Of a stretch of 64,000 nt of DNA, positions 8,711 through 16,884 are shown piece by piece. Numbering within the stretch: position 1 is the first letter of the stretch; the number at the start of each line of letters is the position of its first letter. Origin of the DNA: Streptomyces radicis (GTDB lineage: Bacteria > Actinomycetota > Actinomycetes > Streptomycetales > Streptomycetaceae); assembly GCF_003626575.1 (NCBI RefSeq), contig NZ_RBDY01000033.1:1-64000 (forward strand), given 5' to 3'. Both the position numbers and the translations under genes were made by a program. The notes under the pieces are model-generated. The model had not been told where the DNA came from and did not search any database. It saw nothing but the letters and a program-made list of their open reading frames with translations.

Positions 8711-9397
8711 GCTGGACGTCCTCCCGTTCGCCGTCCGCCGGTTGGTCGGTTTCGTGGTGGGTGCGGGTCAGGGCTGGCACCTACGGGGGAGGGGGCGCCG
8801 GGTGACCGGCCGTCCCGGTCACCGGTCGATTTCGTTGTGGGCCGGGACCGTTCGCCAAACGGGCGCAGCGGATACCGCTTTGCGGGTGGCCGACTTCCGC
8901 GTGGTCGGCCGGGGTAGCGGGCACCCTTCGGGCCTGCCCTGGCCGCCGCCATCGTCGTTCACCGCGCGCACGTTGAGCTGATGTAGCAGGCCGGTCCTTA
9001 TCCGCCGCTTACCCGGGGTCGGGGTCTCTGCTGAAACGCGGCACGTTCTGTTCAACACAAAGTGTGCGCCGTTTCACAAGACCACCCGCCCCGGCATAAG
9101 CCGCGGATAAGCACCGGCGCGCTACATCAGCTCGTCGGACATCAGGAATGAAAACGCTTCGGGCGGCCAGGGCAGGCCCGAAGGGTGCGCGCCACCTCAG
9201 CCGACCACCGGGAAAACGGCCGCCCGCAAACCCTTCGCGGCCGCGCCCGTTCGGCGAACGGTCCCGGCCCACAACGAGACCTGCCGTTTACCGAGACGGC
9301 CGCACACCCGACGCCCCCTCCCCCGTAGGTGCCAGCCCTGACCCGCACCCACCACGAAAGAAGCGGTCGGCGGACGGCGAACGGGAGGACGTCCAGC
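8711..9397. repeat. 687-bp imperfect palindrome with 344-bp arms
   Basis: The arms 8711-9054 and 9055-9397 are inverted copies centred at ~9054.5. Perfect matches include 30 nt (8711-8740 with 9368-9397), 48 nt (8750-8797 with 9312-9359) and ~27 nt (8921-8947 with ~9162-9188). Paired positions keep an almost constant coordinate sum (18108-18109) from tip to centre, so the arms differ mainly by substitutions (roughly a fifth to a quarter of positions by eye in the less conserved parts) and hardly at all by indels. No convincing gene lies inside and no transposase is nearby. This occupies nearly all of the 835-bp gap between the importer operon and the MFS gene. Confidence 0.9.
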
Positions 9398-9411
9398 CCG
9401 TAGCCGCCGCC

Positions 9412-10668
9412 CTAGCCACCCTCGAGCCGCCCGGCGCGGGCAAAGTGACGCGCTCCCGGGGCGAGTGCGGCGGCGGCCGGGGCCAGGAAGCAGACGGCCG
9501 CGCACACCCCGAGCACCACGCCTGGGCCGAACGCCTCGGCCGCCGGGGCGATCAGCGCGAGCCCTACGGGGGCGAGGCCGTAGGAGAACAGGAAGTCGAG
9601 GGAGGAGACCCGGGCCAACAGCCGTGGCTCGACCTCCCGTTGGATGGCCGTGAACCACGGCACGTTGAACAGCTCGATCCCCGCGCCGGCGGCGGCATAG
9701 CCCGCCACCACCACGAGCGGGTGCGCCTCGAGCCACAGGCCGAGCGGGGCCAGGCCGTAGCAGGCGAGACCGGCGAGCGCCGCCCAGCCCGCCGAGCGCG
9801 GGCGCCAGCGGGCGATGACGACGGCGCCGAGCAGCGCGCCCGCCGTGTACGCCGTGGTGGCCGCGGCCAGCACCGCCTCGCCGCCATAGGTGTCCCGGCT
9901 CATCAGCGGCAGCAGCACGCCGGTCGCCGAATACCCGGTCGCTATCACGGCGGTGAGCGCCCCCAGCCCCGCGAGGAACCACGCGTGCCGCCGCGCCTCC
10001 CGCAGGCCCTCCGCGAACTCCCGCAGATAGGTGCCCCGTTGAGCCGTGGGCGCCGCCACCCGTGGGCCCCCGGGCGGCGGGAGCAGCGCGGCGGCCAGCC
10101 ACAGCAGCCCCGTCGCGCACACCAGCGCGGGCACCGGCAGCACCGTGGCCAGCAGCGCCGCGCCGCCGGGACCCGCCAGCGTGGTCACGCGCACGGCGAG
10201 GGTCATCGCCGCGTTCGCCTGCTGCCGCCGCCCCGGGTCGACCACGTCGGCCGTCAGCGCCTGGAACGCCGGGCGGCACGCCCCCTGCCCCGCGCCGATC
10301 ACCACCGCGGCCACGGCCATCACCGCGACGGAACGCCCGATCGCCGCCGCCAGCACGGGCGTCGCCAGCGCGGCGGCGAGACCCGCGGCCCGCACCACGT
10401 CCCGCCGCGCGTACCGGTCGGCCAGCACGCCGCCCACCGGCACCGCGATCAGGAACCCGACCGTCCGCGCGCCGAGGACCAGGCCCAACGCGCCCGGGGT
10501 GAGGGCGCGTTCGAGCACGGCGAAGCCCAGCACGAACGGCAGCGCCCATGTCGCGAGACCCGAGGCCGTGGCCGCCACCCACAGCCGCAGGAACGACGCC
10601 TCCCGCAGCACCGACCGCGGGGCCTCCGCGGCGGGTCGGGCGGCGCTCACCACCGGTGTTCCGCTCAC
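9412..10668 (-). CDS. MFS exporter, EntS-like, of the candidate metallophore locus
   Basis: A 418-aa major facilitator protein of about 12 helices with the loop-2 motif GGVLADRYARRDVVR and a second half starting near the FAEGLREARRHAWFLAG loop. It resembles the MFS_3 group that includes siderophore exporters of the EntS type. GTG start, preceded by GAGAGGAG. It is divergent from the four-gene biosynthetic operon and shares a 110-bp intergenic region with a Zur-like box, so export of the product made there is the simplest role (inference). Generic drug efflux cannot be excluded. Confidence 0.85.
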   Translation of the reverse strand: MSGTPVVSAARPAAEAPRSVLREASFLRLWVAATASGLATWALPFVLGFAVLERALTPGALGLVLGARTVGFLIAVPVGGVLADRYARRDVVRAAGLAAALATPVLAAAIGRSVAVMAVAAVVIGAGQGACRPAFQALTADVVDPGRRQQANAAMTLAVRVTTLAGPGGAALLATVLPVPALVCATGLLWLAAALLPPPGGPRVAAPTAQRGTYLREFAEGLREARRHAWFLAGLGALTAVIATGYSATGVLLPLMSRDTYGGEAVLAAATTAYTAGALLGAVVIARWRPRSAGWAALAGLACYGLAPLGLWLEAHPLVVVAGYAAAGAGIELFNVPWFTAIQREVEPRLLARVSSLDFLFSYGLAPVGLALIAPAAEAFGPGVVLGVCAAVCFLAPAAAALAPGARHFARAGRLEGG

Positions 10669-10707
10669 AGGTCGGCACTCCTCTCGCTCTCCGATCTCAC
10701 ACCGAGG

Positions 10708-10740
10708 ACCCTAGACGATAATGACATTCACTTGTAATAC
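10708..10740. promoter_or_regulatory. Divergent promoters sharing one Zur-like box
   Basis: Plus strand: TAGACG (10712-10717), 17 bp, TAATAC (10735-10740). Minus strand: TTACAA (10733-10738), ~19 bp, TAGGGT (10708-10713). Between them, at 10716-10730, CGATAATGACATTCA matches TGAAAATGATTTTCA at 11 of 15 positions. One bound repressor would therefore shut off both exporter and biosynthetic genes. The promoter assignments are by motif only. Confidence 0.55.
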
Positions 10741-10778
10741 TTCCCGGCGTCAGACGGCGACGAGCTCGAAGGAGCCCC

Positions 10779-11546
10779 GTGGAACGGAAGACGACCGGTC
10801 CGGACCTGCTGGAACAGCTGCCCCCACCCCTGCCGACACCACGGATCATCGCCCTCAACCGGCCGAGGGCCGATCAGGGCCTCCCCCGCCACTACGCCTG
10901 GAACGGCTGGACGTTCGACGTGCCGCCGGGGGTGTTCATGCCGGGTGGGACGAGCCGGATGATCCACCAGCGGCTGCTCGACGGCGACATCGAGGTGCGC
11001 GGCCGCCGTTACGCCGCCATGGGCGTCGGGCTCGGCGTCGAGGCGGTGGTCGCTGGGTTGCGCGGCGCCCGCGCGATCCACGCCGTCGACGTGCACGAGG
11101 AGAGCGTCGCCACCGCCGCGCGCCACTACGCGCGGCTGGTCGGCGAGCGCCCCGGCACGGCGTTCGTCCCGGTGGTCGCCGACGTGTTCGACGGCTTCCC
11201 CGACGGCGTCCTCGTCGACGTCGTCACGTTCAACCCCCCGGCCGTGAGCCAGCCGGTCAGCGATGACCCCGACATCGTGCGGAACGTCTGCGTCGGAACG
11301 CCCGTACTGGCCGCGTTCTTCGGGCAGTTGGCCGAGCGGAAGCTGCTGGCGCCCGGTGGCGAGGTCTTCGTCGTCGTCTCCAACACGGCCGATCTGCGCG
11401 GCATCGTCGGGCACGCGCTGCGCCACGGCTTCAGGGCCGAGGTGCACCACCGGCACGACTGGCACGACGGGGTGCTGACCTACATCCTCAGGTTCGGGAT
11501 ACCCGGGTCCGAGACGGCCGGGTCGGCGCGGGGGGGCGCCGCGTGA
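10779..11546 (+). CDS. Class I SAM-dependent methyltransferase-fold enzyme with NPPA motif
   Basis: A 255-aa enzyme with a Rossmann methyltransferase core: motif I MGVGLGVEA (81-89), acidic ribose-binding residue in AVDVHEE (D104), and FNPPAV (151-156). The (N/D)PP(Y/A) motif is typical of methyltransferases acting on amino or amide nitrogens; aminocarboxypropyl transferases such as nicotianamine-synthase-like enzymes also use a class I SAM fold, so the transferred group is open. GTG start with GAAGGAG 4 nt upstream. First gene of a coupled four-gene operon; its stop overlaps the DUF364 start as GTGA. Proposed role: tailoring or building the chelator (inference). Confidence 0.8.
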   Translation: MERKTTGPDLLEQLPPPLPTPRIIALNRPRADQGLPRHYAWNGWTFDVPPGVFMPGGTSRMIHQRLLDGDIEVRGRRYAAMGVGLGVEAVVAGLRGARAIHAVDVHEESVATAARHYARLVGERPGTAFVPVVADVFDGFPDGVLVDVVTFNPPAVSQPVSDDPDIVRNVCVGTPVLAAFFGQLAERKLLAPGGEVFVVVSNTADLRGIVGHALRHGFRAEVHHRHDWHDGVLTYILRFGIPGSETAGSARGGAA

Positions 11547-12385
11547 GCACCGCGCCGCCGCGGCCCACCACCGTCGACGAGGTGCGCGCCGCCGCGCTCG
11601 CGGGCGCCCTCGGCCCGGGCCCCGCCGGGCTCGTGGCCACCAGCGTCTTCTGGCTCCACCACGGCACGCGCCTGGCCGGGGGTGACACCACCTACCTCAA
11701 CCAGTACGTGCTGGTGCGGGTCGGGCGGTCGTTCGGCGCGTGCGCGGTCGAGGACGGGGAGATCGACCCCGCGGTCTGCCGGGCCGCCTCGGGCAGCCCG
11801 CTCGACGCGCTGCTCGCGGACGACGTTCCCGTCCCGCTCGGACTCGCCGCCCTCGACGCGTGCCTGGCCGAGGCGTCACCCCACCGTCAACGCCCCGACG
11901 CGGAACGGGTGACACTGCCCGCGGGGACCCCCGAGGAGCGCGCGCTGGCCAGGGACGCGGCCATCGCCGGGCTGCTCGACATCGCGCCGGGCGCCCGCGT
12001 CGCCCTGATCGGCGTGGTCAACCCCCTGATCGCCGCCATCCGCGACCGCGGGGGCGTGTGCCTGCCGTGTGACCGCAACCTGCGCACCACCCGGTGGGGC
12101 GAGCCCGTCGCCGCGTCGATGGCCGACGTCCTTGACACCGCAGACGCCGTGGTCGCCACCGGGATGACGCTCGGCAACGGCACGTTCGACACGATCCTGG
12201 GCCACTGCCGGAGGCGAAACGTTCCGCTGGTGGTCTACGCGCAGAGCGGCAGCGCCGTGGCCCGGGCGTTCCTGGGCTCGGGCGTGACCGCGCTGTCCGC
12301 GGAGCCGTTCCCGTTCTCGCAGTTCAGCGCGGAGCCGACGGCGCTCTACCGCTACCGTTCGGCCCCGTCGGCGAGGGCCGAGTGA
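11543..12385 (+). CDS. DUF364-family (putative heavy-metal chelation) protein
   Basis: A 280-aa protein of the PF04016 type. The C-terminal Rossmann-like half begins around ARVALIGVVNPLIAAIRDRG and carries the family hallmark VATGMTLGNGTFDTIL (204-218); the N-terminal half is the DUF4213-like domain. A CLPC pair (Cys173, Cys176) could bind metal or be redox-active. A structural study of the first family member proposed a heavy-metal chelation role, but no reaction has been assigned as far as I know. Coupled at both ends (GTGA overlaps) to the methyltransferase and the GHMP kinase, so it probably performs a step on the same intermediate. Confidence 0.82.
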   Translation: MSTAPPRPTTVDEVRAAALAGALGPGPAGLVATSVFWLHHGTRLAGGDTTYLNQYVLVRVGRSFGACAVEDGEIDPAVCRAASGSPLDALLADDVPVPLGLAALDACLAEASPHRQRPDAERVTLPAGTPEERALARDAAIAGLLDIAPGARVALIGVVNPLIAAIRDRGGVCLPCDRNLRTTRWGEPVAASMADVLDTADAVVATGMTLGNGTFDTILGHCRRRNVPLVVYAQSGSAVARAFLGSGVTALSAEPFPFSQFSAEPTALYRYRSAPSARAE

Positions 12386-13410
12386 CGGGCCTGGCCACCG
12401 GCGTCGGGACCGCGCCCTGCCACCATGGCGAGATCCTTCAGGGCGCGTTCCGCGACGGCGGCGGCCGGGTGTGCGCGGCGCTGGTCACCCTGCCGCTGCC
12501 CGGCGGCTCGGGGCTCGGCAGCCGGGCGGAGTTCACGCCCCGCGCGGACGCGCCCCCCGGGCGGATCACCGTGCTGCCCGCCGATCGGACCAAGGCGTCG
12601 CGGGCCGCGGCGCTGGCCGTCGAGGAGTGCGCCCGCCGCACGCAACGCCCGGTGTACGGCGGGCGGTTGAGGCTGGGGGGCGGTGTGCCGATCGGGCTCG
12701 GCATGGGCTCGTCGAGCAGCGACGTCATCGCGGCCGTGCGGGCGGTGGCGGCCAGCTATGGCATCCAGCTGCCGCCAACGGCCGTGGCGCGCCTGGCCGT
12801 TCGGGCCGAGAGCGCGTGTGACCCGCTGATGCTCGACGGCCGCCCCGTGCTGTTCGCGCAGCGCGAGGGCCGGGTGCTCGAGACGCTGGGCGCCGCGCTG
12901 CCGCCCGCCGTCGTGGTCGGCTGCGCCACGGGCGGCGGCCGCCCCGTGGACACCCTGGCGCTCCAGGGTGCGGCGCACCGTGAGGCCGACCTGCGGGCGT
13001 TCGAGCGGCTGCGCGCCCTGCTGCGGCGCGCGGTCGGCACCGGGGACGCGGCGCTGCTCGGCGAGGTCTGCACCGAGAGCGCCCTGCGGCATCAACGGCT
13101 GCTGCCCAAGGAGGAGTTGCCCGCGCTGCGGGCGGTGGCCGCCGAGGTGGGCGCGGTCGGGGTGCAGGTCGCGCACAGCGGCAACGTCGCCGGGATCGTC
13201 TTCGACCCCGCCACCCCGGATCTGCGCGGGCGGCTGCGCCGCTGCGTGCGGGCCCTCGCGCGCGAGGGCACCCCGGCCGCCCGCGCCTTCAGGACCACCA
13301 CGCCCCCCTCGCACGAGAGGCCGAGTGACCATGTACGACCACGTGGCCGACGCGATCGGCGCCCCGGATCCGATACGGCTCGACGCGGGTCTGGTGTGCC
13401 TGCGCTTTGA
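12382..13410 (+). CDS. GHMP-family small-molecule kinase, PduX-like
   Basis: A 342-aa kinase with the GHMP ATP-binding loop PIGLGMGSSSSD (103-114) and an N-terminal PCHHGEILQGAF segment resembling the PGTCGELxQG of PduX L-threonine kinases. A C-terminal HSGNVAGIVFD segment matches the third GHMP motif. Next to an SbnA-like PLP enzyme, phosphorylation of a hydroxy-amino acid (Ser, Thr or homoserine) to give a good beta- or gamma-leaving group is an attractive inference. Starts by GTGA overlap with DUF364. Odd: it overlaps the next gene by 80 nt, and the last ~27 residues are Arg-rich and unlike the family, so the native stop may have been lost by a small frameshift. Confidence 0.82.
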   Translation: MTGLATGVGTAPCHHGEILQGAFRDGGGRVCAALVTLPLPGGSGLGSRAEFTPRADAPPGRITVLPADRTKASRAAALAVEECARRTQRPVYGGRLRLGGGVPIGLGMGSSSSDVIAAVRAVAASYGIQLPPTAVARLAVRAESACDPLMLDGRPVLFAQREGRVLETLGAALPPAVVVGCATGGGRPVDTLALQGAAHREADLRAFERLRALLRRAVGTGDAALLGEVCTESALRHQRLLPKEELPALRAVAAEVGAVGVQVAHSGNVAGIVFDPATPDLRGRLRRCVRALAREGTPAARAFRTTTPPSHERPSDHVRPRGRRDRRPGSDTARRGSGVPAL

Positions 13411-14362
13411 GTCCATGAAGGTGGTCTCGGCCCTCGCCGCCGTCCGGCACCTGCTCGACCACGGCGTGGTGCGGCCCGGCGCCACGCTGCTCGACAGCTC
13501 GAGCGGCATCTACGCCTATGCCCTCGCCCTGGCCTGCCACCGCTACGGCATGCGCTGCCACATCGTCGGCTCCACCACCATCGACGCCACCCTGCGGGCC
13601 CAACTCGCCATCCTCGGCGCGACGTTGGAGCAGATGGAGCCGAGCGACGACCTCAAGCTCGACCAGAGCCGCCGCGTGGCGCGCGTCGCGGAGATCCTGG
13701 CCGAGCACCCCGACCACCACTGGATGCGCCAGTACCACGACCGGATCCACTACCTCGGCTACCGCGCCGTCGCCGAGCGGCTGCGCGCCGAGGTGCCGGG
13801 GCCCCTCACCCTGGTCGGCGGCGTCGGCTCGGGCGCCTCCACCGGGGCGCTGGCCGGGGTGCTGCGCGAACACGCCCCGGACACGCGGCTGGTGGGCGTC
13901 CAGCCGTTCGGCAGCGTGACGTTCGGCAGCGAGCATGTCGCGGACCCGGACATCATCATCGCCGGGATCGGCAGCTCGATCCCCTTCGGCAACGTCTCGC
14001 ACACCCTCTACGACACGCTGCACTGGACGGCGTTCGGCGCCGCGCTGTCGGGGAGCGTCGAACTGCTGCGGCGGCACGCCGTGTTCGCGGGCCTGTCCTC
14101 CGGGGCGGCCCACCTGGCCGCCCGCTGGGAGCTGCGCCAAGACCCCACGCGCACCGTGGTGTTCATCGCGGCCGACACCGGACACCGTTACGCCGACTCG
14201 GTGTTCGCGCGCCACGCCGAGGCCGTTCCGCTGGACCGGCTCGCGCCGCTCCAGGTGTCCGGCACGGACCGACTCGCCCTGCCCTGGTGCCGGATGGACT
14301 GGCGCCGCAGACCGGCGTGGGGGCCCGCGTCCACGGGGCCGCCGTCGACGCCGGGCGCGTAG
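13331..14362 (+). CDS. PLP-dependent cysteine synthase-family (SbnA-like) enzyme
   Basis: A 343-aa fold-type II PLP enzyme. The Schiff-base Lys is K30 in LRFESMKVVSALAA. The phosphate-binding loop GGVGSGASTGALAG is intact and SSGIYAYALA sits at the substrate-binding asparagine-loop position. In this family an activated serine (O-acetyl or O-phospho) loses its leaving group and a nucleophile adds; SbnA makes a diaminopropionate precursor of staphyloferrin B from O-phosphoserine. With a GHMP kinase upstream, a kinase-then-substitution pathway is proposed (inference). ATG start inside the kinase gene. No terminator is seen before the convergent CBS gene. Confidence 0.85.
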   Translation: MYDHVADAIGAPDPIRLDAGLVCLRFESMKVVSALAAVRHLLDHGVVRPGATLLDSSSGIYAYALALACHRYGMRCHIVGSTTIDATLRAQLAILGATLEQMEPSDDLKLDQSRRVARVAEILAEHPDHHWMRQYHDRIHYLGYRAVAERLRAEVPGPLTLVGGVGSGASTGALAGVLREHAPDTRLVGVQPFGSVTFGSEHVADPDIIIAGIGSSIPFGNVSHTLYDTLHWTAFGAALSGSVELLRRHAVFAGLSSGAAHLAARWELRQDPTRTVVFIAADTGHRYADSVFARHAEAVPLDRLAPLQVSGTDRLALPWCRMDWRRRPAWGPASTGPPSTPGA

Positions 14363-14370
14363 GCCCCGCC

Positions 14371-14973
14371 TCAGGAGCGCGCCCCGAGGAAGTGCCGCAG
14401 GAGGCGGGGGACCGTGATCCCGCCGAGCAACGCCACGGCGTCGCCTTCCCGTTCGACGACGGCCACCAGGGGGCTGCGGAAGCTGGCCATCAGGGTCGCG
14501 ACCTCCAGGGGGCGCGCGTCGGGGCCGATGACGGGCGGCGGGTAACGGTGGCGCGGCACCCAGTCGGCCACGGTGAGCCCGGCCAGGTCCTCGGCGAGCT
14601 CGGCGTCGAGGCGGGTGCCGAACGCGCCCGCGAGGGACGGGACTTCGGTGAGGTGGGTGGGCAGGAGGCGGCGGATCAGGGCGGGCCCCGGCACGACGGA
14701 GTCGGGGCACCCGTCCGCGTCGAGCACCAGGAGCGCGGGGAGCGAGCGCTCGGCGAGCAGGCGCGCGGCGGCGATCGCGGGGTCGTCCGTGGTGACGGAG
14801 GGGAAGGGCTCGGCGAGGTCACGGGCGCGCACGGCGGCGGCGGGCTCCTCCGCGGGCGGTGACGGCGGGCCGCCATGGGGTGGGCGCTCGCTCGGGCCGA
14901 GGGACAAGGGGGCCTCCGGGACATCGACATACGGGCACACCGGCCCTGCGACGCCGACCAGACTTCCCGGCAC
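14371..14973 (-). CDS. CBS-domain pair protein
   Basis: A 200-aa soluble protein. After ~48 low-complexity residues come two CBS repeats, the first around VRARDLAEPFPSVTTDDPAIAAARLLAERSLPALLVLDA and the second around VADWVPRHRYPPPVIGPDARPLEVATLM. Paired CBS repeats sense adenine nucleotides and often regulate transporters or enzymes; the partner is unknown. The GTG start has no clear Shine-Dalgarno and initiation at GTG 14940 is possible. It converges on the PLP-enzyme gene with an 8-nt gap. Confidence 0.7.
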   Translation of the reverse strand: MPGSLVGVAGPVCPYVDVPEAPLSLGPSERPPHGGPPSPPAEEPAAAVRARDLAEPFPSVTTDDPAIAAARLLAERSLPALLVLDADGCPDSVVPGPALIRRLLPTHLTEVPSLAGAFGTRLDAELAEDLAGLTVADWVPRHRYPPPVIGPDARPLEVATLMASFRSPLVAVVEREGDAVALLGGITVPRLLRHFLGARS

Positions 14974-15130
14974 ACCACGCGTCTTGACGCGTTCTTAACA
15001 CCCTAGCGGGCGCCTCCCGGCGGCCCGCCGGAGGGGGTCGGGGCCGCCCTCGGCCGCGGCGGGCCGGGGCGGCGAGCGGGGTGGCCGCCTGGCACTCCCC
15101 CGCCACACGGAGGCGGGGTGCGCCGCCCCG

Positions 15131-15311
15131 GGGCTCAGCCGAACCCGCGGATCACCATGTCCCCGAACGTCGCCGCGCGGGCGCTCGACCGAGGCCATGG
15201 CGTCAAGGCCGCCGATCAGGGCCAGGCGGCGGTGGCCCGCGTCGAGCGACATCGCGGCGTGGATGACGCCGTCCACGCGCCGGTCGAGCAGCTCGGCGGC
15301 GTCGGGCGGCG
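15131..15311 (-). pseudogene. LacI-family regulator remnant
   Basis: Starting right after the GH43 stop, the minus strand reads AAELLDRRVDGVIHAAM, a piece of the LacI effector domain, fused directly to SLDAGHRRLALIGGL, which belongs some 50 residues further on in intact proteins. No helix-turn-helix, no C-terminal half and no Shine-Dalgarno are present. The frame then drifts into Arg/Pro-rich sequence. This is what an internally deleted LacI gene would leave. The gap 14974-15130 holds nothing else recognisable. Confidence 0.6.
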
Positions 15312-16829
15312 TCAGGTGAGGCGGAAGCGGCGGAACTCGGCGGTGCCCGCGGGGGCGGCCGCGTCCGGTGGCACGGCGGCGAACAGGCCGAGCTGCGCGC
15401 CCGTCCAGCCCCAGGGGCGCGCGGCGAACTCAGGGCCCGAGGGCCGCGGTCCCGCATCGTCGGGCAGCCGGGCGGCGAAGCGGCAGCGCCCGTCGTCGGT
15501 GATGTGGACGCGCAGCAGCGCGCGGCCATCGGGCGCGGGGCGGGCGTGGGCGGCGTCCCGTTCGCGCTCGGCCACCGGCTCGCCGAAGCGGTGCACCAGG
15601 CGCGCGCCGCCGTCGGCCGCGCGCTCCAGGCCGATCCAGCCGAACGCGTCGCCCACCACGGCGAGTCCGGCCCTGGCACCCGGCGCCCCCTGGCCGAGCC
15701 GCAGCTCCACCTCGGCGGTGCGGGGGCCGACGGGCAGGCGTTGGGCCAGCACGTTCGGCAGGGTGCGCGGGTCGTGGGCGCCGGGGGTGGGCAGGCAGGC
15801 GAGGCGCAGCCCCTCGCCGTCGTGCGGCAGTGCCCAGTCGGGACCGGGGTTGGCGAGCCAGGTCCACTGGGGGCCGAACGCGCCGCCAGGGAAGTCGTCG
15901 TCCGTCGCGGGCGCCGAGCGCGGCTGGCCGGGGACGGGGAGCCGGTGCCCTTCGACGGGCTCGCCGCCGTCGCCGATGACGGGCCAGCCGTCGTCGTCCC
16001 ACGCCATCGGCTGGAGGTGGACGACGCGGCCGAACGGGCCCCGGTGCTGGAAGTGCAGGAACCAGTCGGCCCCGTCGGGCGCGTCGACCCACGCGCCCTG
16101 GTGGGGGCCGTTGACCCGGGTGCCGCCCTGGGCCAGGACGACGCGCTCCTCGTAGGGGCCGAAGAAGTCCCGGGAGCGGAACGCGCCCTGCCAGCCGGTC
16201 TCCACGGAGCCCGCGGGGGCGAGGATCCAGTACCAGCCGTCGCGCCGGTGGAGCTTGGGGCCCTCGAGTGTGAACCACCCCGGCAGCGCGTCGCCGTCCA
16301 CGATGACCTTGCCCTCGTCGAGCAGCCGCCGCCCGTCCTGGCTCATGCGGTGGCCCGTGAGCCGGTTCTTGACGCCGGAGCGCGACCTGGCCCAGCCGTG
16401 CACGAGGTAGGCGCCGCCGTCCTCGGTCCACAGCGGGCACGGGTCGATCAGGCCGCGCCCCGGCTTGACCAGCACCGGGTCGGTCCACGGGCCTTCCACC
16501 GAGGGGGAGTTGACCTGGTGGATGCCGCGGTCGGGGTCGCCCCAGAAGATCCAGAACCGGCCCGCGTGGTGGCGCAGCGCGGGCGCCCACACGCCGCCGT
16601 CGGGGCGCGGGGCGGCGAAGTCCTCCTCGGGGGTGAGGCGGCGCAGCGCGTGCCCGACGAAGCGCCAGTTGACCAGGTCGCGGGAGTGCAGCAGCGGCAG
16701 CCCGGGCACGCGGCCGAAGCTGGACGCGGTGAGGTAGAAGTCCTCCCCGACGCGGATGGCGTCGGGGTCGGACCAGTCCGCGGGCAGGACGGGGTTGCGG
16801 TAGCCGGGTTCGGCCGACCGATCGCTCAC
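15312..16829 (-). CDS. GH43-family glycosidase with C-terminal beta-sandwich domain (xylosidase/arabinofuranosidase type)
   Basis: A 505-aa protein without a signal peptide, so probably cytoplasmic. The N-terminal five-blade propeller carries the GH43 catalytic set: base Asp in YRNPVLPADWSDPDAIRVG, the pKa-modulating Asp in GLIDPCPLW, and acid Glu in FTLEGPKLHRR. From residue ~310 a concanavalin-like domain of the beta-xylosidase type follows (DDFPGGAFGPQWTWLANP). GTG start. It lies next to pectin-lyase genes and degraded regulator and esterase genes, consistent with use of side-chain oligosaccharides from pectin or hemicellulose. Exact substrate unknown. Confidence 0.88.
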   Translation of the reverse strand: MSDRSAEPGYRNPVLPADWSDPDAIRVGEDFYLTASSFGRVPGLPLLHSRDLVNWRFVGHALRRLTPEEDFAAPRPDGGVWAPALRHHAGRFWIFWGDPDRGIHQVNSPSVEGPWTDPVLVKPGRGLIDPCPLWTEDGGAYLVHGWARSRSGVKNRLTGHRMSQDGRRLLDEGKVIVDGDALPGWFTLEGPKLHRRDGWYWILAPAGSVETGWQGAFRSRDFFGPYEERVVLAQGGTRVNGPHQGAWVDAPDGADWFLHFQHRGPFGRVVHLQPMAWDDDGWPVIGDGGEPVEGHRLPVPGQPRSAPATDDDFPGGAFGPQWTWLANPGPDWALPHDGEGLRLACLPTPGAHDPRTLPNVLAQRLPVGPRTAEVELRLGQGAPGARAGLAVVGDAFGWIGLERAADGGARLVHRFGEPVAERERDAAHARPAPDGRALLRVHITDDGRCRFAARLPDDAGPRPSGPEFAARPWGWTGAQLGLFAAVPPDAAAPAGTAEFRRFRLT

Positions 16830-16884
16830 GGGAGCGCCTTTCCTCGGGGGCTTACGGCGGGGTCGTGCGTTGCGTCGGGGACGC

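Noticed and set aside
8711..9397. Palindrome as an insertion sequence or MITE
   Set aside because: No transposase, no target-site duplication seen at the ends, and the symmetry runs to the centre rather than being terminal.
8700..9400. Conserved peptide-like reading frames in both palindrome arms (e.g. GAGQGWHLRGRGRR)
   Set aside because: The similarity is explained by the inverted repeat itself; there is no Shine-Dalgarno, the frames lack family features and codon bias is poor.
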